Shown piece after piece: positions 57,637-64,000 of a stretch of 64,000 nt of DNA. Source of the DNA: Poa pratensis (lineage: Eukaryota; Streptophyta; Magnoliopsida; Poales; Poaceae). How positions within the stretch are numbered: the stretch's first letter is position 1; every line of letters starts with the position of its first letter. A program made the position numbers and the translations under genes. The DNA lies in assembly GCA_947311845.1 (NCBI GenBank), contig CAMZMU010000111.1, positions 26,059,399 to 26,123,398 on the forward strand, in the 5' to 3' direction. The notes beneath the pieces were generated by a model that did no database searches, was not told the origin of the DNA, and saw only the letters and a program-made list of their open reading frames with translations.

Positions 57637-57714
57637 AGTGGAAGCATCGATATTGTCTCGGCCGGCTCGACCAAGGTCGCTCGAGGAGGGAAAGGAATGG
57701 ACCCAATTCCGTAC

Positions 57715-57850
57715 CTCGGAGGAAGCGCCGATCGAGTAAAGGCGGGCCCGTTAGCGTGTCGTCCGTCCGGGAGGGAGGAACTGTGCGGCGGCGGCGGCGA
57801 GCTTGACGGTAAAGCAAAACCCTCGTCTCGGTGGACAAGATAGTGTTTGG
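57715..57850 (-). other. possible 5' UTR exon of the F-box gene
   Basis: On the minus strand a purine-poor GC-rich stretch with a CCG repeat ends at tccgag followed by GTACGG, a plausible splice donor. Joining to the acceptor at about 55154 would make a 2.5-kb 5' UTR intron. This is inferred; no transcript evidence is available. Confidence 0.4.
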
Positions 57851-58879
57851 GTTAAGTTGGGCTGTATTTTGTATGGGCCGGTGGGCCCCGTGTGCCGTTT
57901 GATACTACTGGACCGATATTAGTTTGTACTGTATTCGTTTCTGGGTCCGTAATACCGCACCGCTAGCACGAATGCTCAGTAGTACTAAAATAGTGTAGAG
58001 GTTGTGTTCTAGCCGGTTTTGGAACTAAGGGTTGTAATTAAGCTATGGCATAAGTTTGAGATTGTAATGTGCTCTTTCTCTGTTTTTTGGGCAGTCCTAT
58101 ACGCCGGCACATACCCTTTCCCGACATTTTTGTCCTTATGGGTGTCTTTCGTACGTCGTGGTGTAGTGATCGTTGTTATCCAATATTATCCTCGACTAAA
58201 CAATTTCAACGCATCGGTGTCCTAAAAGGCACCTGGAAGTGAAGTTGACATTCATACGACCATCATATACATTTTTGTAGTAATTTATAACTTCGTAATT
58301 TTATTTATCTTCTTCCTAGTTTTTCTTATCGGGCGTGTGCATCCTAATTATGCATAAGCTCGATGAGGATTCTTTAATTACATCTATGTCTACGATTAAT
58401 TAAAAAACCTTTGTAAATAAAAAATCGTATACCCTTTCAACAAAAGAATGACATAGCCAATATCAAGCATGCATGAACTTCCTTTATAAGGGTACCTTGG
58501 GATCATCCCATGTCTCAGGAGCACACTAAACTACATAAAAATTAGTGCATGACAACGTTGGTCACAGACATAGTCAACAACATGGCCATTAAGTTCCGAT
58601 AACAATGGTCTTTTGGGTTGGAACACTGAAGGGCCGCTATAAAGCTCATGTATCTCAATATATCCAATGATTTCCTTGTATTGAGAACACACACTGAATG
58701 CACTAGAACATGCTTTGAAACTAATATGTTGTATCCATTACATGAAATTTTACAAATAGTAAACAACTGGATCAAATAGCAATAATTAACCTCAAAATAC
58801 ATTACACATGGTAACAAGTTTCACAAAAGAAATAATTGCATCTGCAAACAGTAGTTTGGTAGATTTTTTCATGTTGTTC
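57851..58879. other. intergenic, no gene recognised
   Basis: AT-rich sequence between the F-box gene and WAK3, including the WAK3 3' UTR. Nothing recognisable was seen. Confidence 0.5.
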
Positions 58880-61455
58880 TCACTTTGCATAATAAGAACT
58901 TCTTGGATTTATGGGTTGGTGCTCCCTGTCTCCCATAGGATACCTATTTGATTCTATTTCACAACCACTTGTAGATTCGCCACCAAGAATATGTTCTGCA
59001 CCCGTCTCCACATTGAGTGGTTCCCAAGGATGCAATGAAAGCTTCCTTAATCTACTGAGCTCATCCGCGACCTCTTTCATCGAGGGCCTGTTGTCACCAC
59101 ACATATCTAGACATTTCTTAGCTAGGTCTGCAAGTCCTCTCAACAACTCCATGCTCTCTTGGCCTTTAAGGTGGCTTGCCAACATTGCATCAAGATTATC
59201 CTCCTTCATAGCAGATAGGAAAACCGATGAAAGGCATATTTGCTTCTCTAGAGCTTCAAGCTTCATTGGCAATTGTCCAGTGATGATCTCTAGAAGGATA
59301 ACACCAAAGCTGTAAACATCACTTTTATTTGTCAATATGAATGTTTGAATGCATTCAGGATCAAGGTATCCCCAAGTACCTTGAACCTTTGTGACAAACT
59401 GCTCTTTGTCGGATGGGGCTAGTATGGAGGCTCCAAAGTCCGACACTTTGGCCATGTAGTTTTCATCAAGAAGGATGTTGGAAGTTTTCACGTCGCCATG
59501 AATTACTGGAGGAGACGCATCTGAATGTAGGAAGCGGAGTCCTTCGGCTGCTTCATGAGCAATCCTTAAGAGAGTGCCGAAGGATATTTGCAATGCTTTG
59601 TTGTTTCCATGGATAAGCTCAAAGAGTGTACCGTTCAGGACAAACTCATAAACAAGAATTGGAACTTCTACCTCAAGGCAACAACCCACGAGTTTGACAA
59701 TGTTTTTGTGATTGAGTTGGGACAAAATGAGCATCTCCTTGCCAAATTCCTTCTTTTGTCTTTCTTCAACTAATCCAGATCTTTTAACTGCAACTGTCGT
59801 GTTGTTCTTTGTTATCCCTTTGTATACTGTTCCATTGCCTCCTTTTCCAAGTATTCTGCTGTCGTCATAGTTGTTTGTGGCATTTATGAGTTCAACTTCA
59901 GAAAATACACTGAAACCAAGACCTTCTTGGGATTTCATCTGGTCTAACAAAATCACGCCACCATGCCGGTGGAAATAATCTTGCTTAACTATGTACAATT
60001 TTTTCTTTTGGATTACCATTTGTATCCAAAATACAGTGATCGTGATAATAATCACTACAAGAACAGAAAGTATTGCAAGTCCTGTATAGCGAAATCACAT
60101 TAGACAACTATTTTTGTATATATATATAAGAGAGAGAGTATTAAACATACTTTGTGTTTGGTTAGCATTGGATAAATCATGCATTATCTATTTTACATTT
60201 ACTATTTTCTTACCATTGCACATGAATGAGATAAAAAGTATTTGTTTAGCCAAATAATCTCTATTTTGAGACGTACCTATTAATAATCTGGTATCAGGGT
60301 TGCATGTATTGCTTTCGAGTTTTCTTCCTACTCGACAAGAACACCAGAATCCTCCATCTGTGTTGTGGCAAACACCGTCTGAATGACATGGGTTGTTACT
60401 GCATTCATTGACATCTACAATAAGATGAGAAAAACTAACATTAGCATTTTAACCACAAATAAACCTTATACACTCAGAGTGCAATTCAATCGGTATTAAT
60501 TTATGTATATGCACCTACAGTCCGAAACTAATTGGTACCTTGACATCCATCCTGAAGATAAGGGTTGCCTTCGTAGCCCTGGGAGCAGTTGCACATGTAT
60601 CCTTGATCATTGAGAGAATCTATGCACACACTGTTCTTGCTGAGGCACGCATAGCTAATAGTTTTATTCGACTGTGCAACATCGCATGACTTGACATCCC
60701 TTATAGCCCAATCAACCACCATGGGGGCCCGCCCATTATTTGTCCTCGTATCATTGAACACGGTGTTGCTTATGTACGAAGTGTTGAAGTTGAATGTTGC
60801 TGTCTCCATGAGAGCGGCATAGCTGCACCGGTTGAACTGCCAGATTTGACTTGTGTTGACCAAGCTCGAGAAGCTTGATTGGAAGTTGTACATCCTCTTT
60901 GGTATACTACTCTGGGAGCAACCAATACCGGAGCAGACTCCGTCAACCAAATCTGACGGGTCGCGGCATGTTGCGACACCCAAGCCTAGGTAACCCGTGT
61001 GATTATCACATGGAAGCGAGAGCGTTGCACCCAATAACCGTGAACTTGTTGTGGACATCGGAGAGCCGGTAAGGAGAAGACTGCGTATTTTCCTCCCCCA
61101 CATGAAGGCCGAAATCATCCATGATCCCGGTAGAGGTGTTGTAGCAGTACCCCATTATGTTATTGAGCACCCGAACCGTGCCATGAATCAAGGAAATGTT
61201 GAGCACCTCAAAGGAGGCCCTGAATGGCTTGTACATACCATCTTGGAGCCTACAATTGATGTCGAATCCTTCTGCGAGTGAGCAGTTTGGATCGATGCCG
61301 AATGGGTACGGTATCTCAACGTTGCCACACTGCCTTCGGCACTCTGAATTAGGAACCGTTGTTCCAGCCGGGGCATGTTGTGCTGCAATCAGTACAAGAC
61401 CGAGGACAAGCTGCAATAACACTTGCATATTCTTGGGCTGGAAAATAAGTAACAT
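58880..61455 (-). pseudogene. WAK3: wall-associated receptor-like kinase with a frameshift
   Basis: Three exons on the minus strand: 61455-60539, 60414-60277, 60081-58880. Exon 1 encodes a signal peptide (MQVLLQLVLGLVLIAAQ) and a GUB_WAK domain (CRRQCGNVEIPYPFGIDPNC; later GVCSGIGCSQ and GYEGNPYLQDGC). Near 61015 the frame breaks: GCNALAS runs into a TGA, while LPCDNHTGYLGLGV continues in another frame. Exon 2 is a calcium-binding EGF module (DVNECSNNPCHSDGVC). Exon 3 gives a transmembrane helix and a full kinase (GKGGNGTVYKG, VAVKRS, DFGAS, GTWGYLDPE). The catalytic loop reads IHGDVKTSN, so it is a non-RD kinase, unlike WAK2. Exon 1 length is off phase with exons 2-3 by one base. It is either a pseudogene or carries a sequencing error. 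The start could be the ATG at 61455 or 61428. Confidence 0.82.
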
Positions 61456-61834
61456 GCCACTATTAATTAAATCAATACCAAACTGGTACGATAAAAGTTC
61501 AAAGTCATATGCAGATTATAGTCTATCACACCTAACCATACTGGCACGCCAATGCATTGGTGAGTCAAACTGGGGATACATATTTAGCATATCATATACA
61601 GGCGTCGATATAGAATTACGTAGGAATTTTTTTTCGTCCATTAATATTTTAAGAAAGCACATGACACACTAACAAGAAAAAACATATATTAAAAAACATA
61701 TATATAATATATATATATATAGGACTTTAGTCTTTAGAAACGTTGATTTGGCAGGAAGTTTACATTTACATGCCCGCCTTTAGTCTTTAGAAACGTCACT
61801 TTTCTGGAAAACCCCCCAACTCTCTAATCCCAGA
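61456..61834. other. WAK3 upstream region
   Basis: AT-rich, with an (AT)n stretch near 61690-61722 and a 19-bp direct repeat ctttagtctttagaaacgt at 61725-61743 and 61778-61796. No gene was recognised. Confidence 0.5.
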
Positions 61835-62103
61835 ACTCCATCGTTCTCCCTGCGCCAAATCGAGGGCACATGGCGTGGGTTTCCTCTGCTGCCGAACAAG
61901 GGCAAGGAGCCAAGGACCAAGGAGTACACCGGCATCTTCCTCCGCGCGCGCGACTTCAAGGCCAGCCCACGCAAGAACCTCCGCTGGCGCAAGGAGTGGA
62001 AGAGCCCTTGCGCCACCGCCGCCGCCGCCGTCGACGGCGAGCTTCTGCCGGAGGAGGCGCTGGGGGGAGCGTGGAGACTCGACAGCGAGGATCCAGGATG
62101 ACA
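61835..62103 (+). other. GC-rich open frame of unknown nature
   Basis: A plus frame reads GTWRGFPLLPNKGKEPRTKE, TGIFLRARDFKASPRKNLRW and onward to a TGA near 62103. The composition looks coding-like, but no family was recognised and no start or splice structure is evident. It may be a captured gene fragment or a chance frame; the minus strand is also open here. Confidence 0.25.
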
Positions 62104-62310
62104 ACGCAGTTTAGTACAACGCGCTGGTTTATACGGTGTGCTTGTCATGGAGCGACATGTCGCCGAGCTCGACTTCAGGTCTGGCGGCGTCCCGTCGCTG
62201 CTGTAGGTGAAAGATTTCAAAGGCACCCGCGGCCCTACGAAGAAGCAGTCATCGGCACTTAGAGGAGAGACTAGGACATCAACAAGAAACGTGTGTAGTA
62301 CTAATTCTAT

Positions 62311-62415
62311 TCAGGAAGCCAATCTACAAGCACTAGATTCCCAAGCTGCGCACATCAAACTACGAACAATTGGAATCGATTATCTGTTCAGGAAGCCAAT
62401 CTACAAGCACTAGAT
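62311..62415. repeat. 29-bp direct repeat pair
   Basis: ttcaggaagccaatctacaa plus gcactagat occurs exactly at 62311-62339 and 62387-62415, 47 bases apart. Confidence 0.92.
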
Positions 62416-63884
62416 ACAGTAAACAAGAACAAGCAAGAAAATTCAGAGTCTGTAGCAGGCCAATCTCCCGAGCTATCTTTGTTGCCCACGCAAGTCAGTT
62501 AGCAGGTCGCCTCGTCAGGAGTAGATCAGCAGAGGCACCCACAGGACGAGGGTGCAGTGGAAGCGACAGTGCGGAGGCTGCGGACGCCAGCGGCCTCGGC
62601 GTTAGGACGGGCGAGAAGAGGATGTGTGCGGCGGCGGCCAGAGCCTGGCTAGGCACGACAGACCGCATGGGAGCAGAAGAATGGCATCTCTCTGCCGGCG
62701 AAGGCGAGCACGGACGCATGTCGCAGAGAGCGAGCCGGGCTCACCGTCGTCGCCGTCGCGGTTGGAAGAACCAGCCCCGCCGTCACTTACTCAAGTCTGT
62801 TCCGGCCCTAAAATCGTGAGACTGGTACATATCTGCTAGTCACTTACTCACGATCGGGGCCGAATCTTGGAAAAAAAAATCCCAACGCAGCGCCAACCGG
62901 GATCAGGATCGAGTCCCACACAATTTGGTACTGGTACCGCATAATTTCAGTGTACCAGTCTCACGATTTTGATTACCGTCAATCTGGTACCGTTTCTAAA
63001 TTGCCAACCACCGTAAACTTGTGATGGGCATTTGGCAATTAGCGGGGCTCATAGTTTCCGAGATTTGGGAATAAATAATCATTCGTCTCGCTTTCTAACC
63101 AATTGAACTTTTCGCTATGCAATTAAAGGGAAAAAGGAACGGAAAGCTGATCATAAAAAACATTCTGGAAAATATGTTGATAAGCTGACCTGAAACATCG
63201 AGCAAAAGAATCTTGGAGAGACTTTTTCTCAAGAAAATGTCTTTCGAAGACACCGAGAGCACCAGAGCTTTATAGATTGCTTCAGCAGTTGTCTGAAGAA
63301 CAGCTAAGCACCGCGCGTGTATAAGTACACACGAAGAGCTCTGCAAAAAACAAAAACAAAAAAATGCTGTTGTCGGCAAACATAATGTTGCTTATTTTAC
63401 TTGACGTAGCTGTGGTAAGCCGAGAAAAGTCGCTCCTATGATCCTATCACAGTTCGCTCAAGTTGAGTTAGGAAATGAGGTAGTTTCGGAGATGTGGCAC
63501 TTGCATTCGGAATCAGCGGTCGAGGCAGGGGCGTCACGGCAAGTGTCAAGCTCGGATTTTTCTTCATTGTCCTAGCTAGGATAATTATGTTGGCACTAGC
63601 AATAAACTTAGAACCACGACATAACTGAACTCCCACTAGCTAGCAGTGAGCCGGCCTTTCGAGCTGCCAACTGACGTCTGGTTGGGATGTCAACTGATCG
63701 ACTTCCACGCTGGAACAGAATGCATTTCATCCTGCTTTGGAATGCGCGTTTGTATAGTAAACGAAGTTTGGGCTCTTGAATGGTCTGTGCATCTGATCAA
63801 AAAGTTAAATTCAGTCTAAGCGCGGGGTCTCAGTCGCTTATCACGTTGTACGCACTTCTTGCGTAAGAATATGGCCGCATTGTG
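62416..63884. other. intergenic, no gene recognised
   Basis: Short GC-rich frames near 62500-62830 have no motif. The remainder is AT-rich without recognisable features. Confidence 0.45.
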
Positions 63885-64000
63885 TTCCCTCCAATTGCAA
63901 AATATAAGGCGCTCTTAATTTTCTCTGCTAAAAATTAAAAAGTGTGCAAGTTTTACTAAGATTTATACAATGACATGCCGACAAAATTAGTCTAAAGATA
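63885..64000. mobile_element. possible Stowaway-type MITE, cut by window end
   Basis: ttccctccaattgcaaaatataaggcgc resembles the left end of a Stowaway element of the type at 50340. The right end is outside the window, so the inverted repeat and TA duplication cannot be tested. Confidence 0.4.

Noticed and set aside
1..64000. CRISPR arrays or bacterial operons
   Set aside because: No regularly spaced repeats with unique spacers were seen; gene structures, introns and transposons are those of a grass nuclear genome.

Overview
The window is plant nuclear DNA, almost certainly from a Triticeae grass (wheat, Aegilops or barley group). Genes have many GT..AG introns and GC-rich first exons. They sit among nested LTR retrotransposons, Stowaway MITEs with CTCCCTCCG ends, LINEs, a PIF/Harbinger element and a hAT element. 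No bacterial, organellar or CRISPR feature was seen. All assignments are by eye from translated sequence; no search was run.

Left arm (1-17.9 kb). A minus-strand Ty3/gypsy chromovirus with about 3.6-kb LTRs fills 1-11158 and runs off the left edge. It is inserted inside the reverse transcriptase gene of an older plus-strand Ty1/copia element, whose 3' half and short LTR follow (11159-12392). Next come exons 1-2 of a wall-associated receptor kinase gene (WAK1, from 13981), cut off by retrotransposon debris. The debris is an LTR/leader fragment and a minus-strand copia integrase fragment.

Centre (18.1-36.4 kb). This is the most notable part. Four copies of a U1 spliceosomal snRNA gene lie on the plus strand at about 18603, 20732, 28904 and 31827. 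Each has a plant snRNA-type upstream element, Pol II-type spacing to a TATA-like box and, in two copies, a matching 3' box. Each U1 copy is followed by a convergent copy of the last two exons of a RING-H2 gene. Only the rightmost RING gene (32478-36384, six exons, 493 aa) is complete. An intact WAK gene (WAK2, 22530-25589, four exons, 799 aa) lies between the second and third U1 copies. The block WAK-U1-RING 3' end-U1-RING 3' end therefore appears to have been duplicated as a unit. A LINE with a 12-bp target duplication, a hAT element with an 8-bp target duplication and a telomere-like insertion distinguish the copies.

Right-centre (36.4-47 kb). Two paralogous two-exon genes encode small secreted proteins of 107 and 112 aa (40042 and 44544). 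They share a C-terminal motif around KPPSPKP and are separated by a LINE relic and a complete but degenerate PIF/Harbinger element (42091-44199, TTA target duplication).

Right arm (47-64 kb). A 17-exon neurochondrin-family gene (47278-52896) has an apparent one-base frameshift in exon 2. A convergent F-box/LRR gene (493 aa, 55098-53617) has a 5' UTR intron that appears to hold a 1.2-kb retroposed insertion with a 35-C tract. A third WAK gene (61455-58880, minus strand) has a non-RD kinase domain and a frameshift in its extracellular exon. The rest is low-information intergenic sequence with small repeats and a partial MITE at the right edge.

Functionally the loci are not an operon. The theme is a rapidly duplicating cluster combining cell-wall receptor kinases, a ubiquitin ligase and U1 snRNA genes, with several members broken by transposons or frameshifts.
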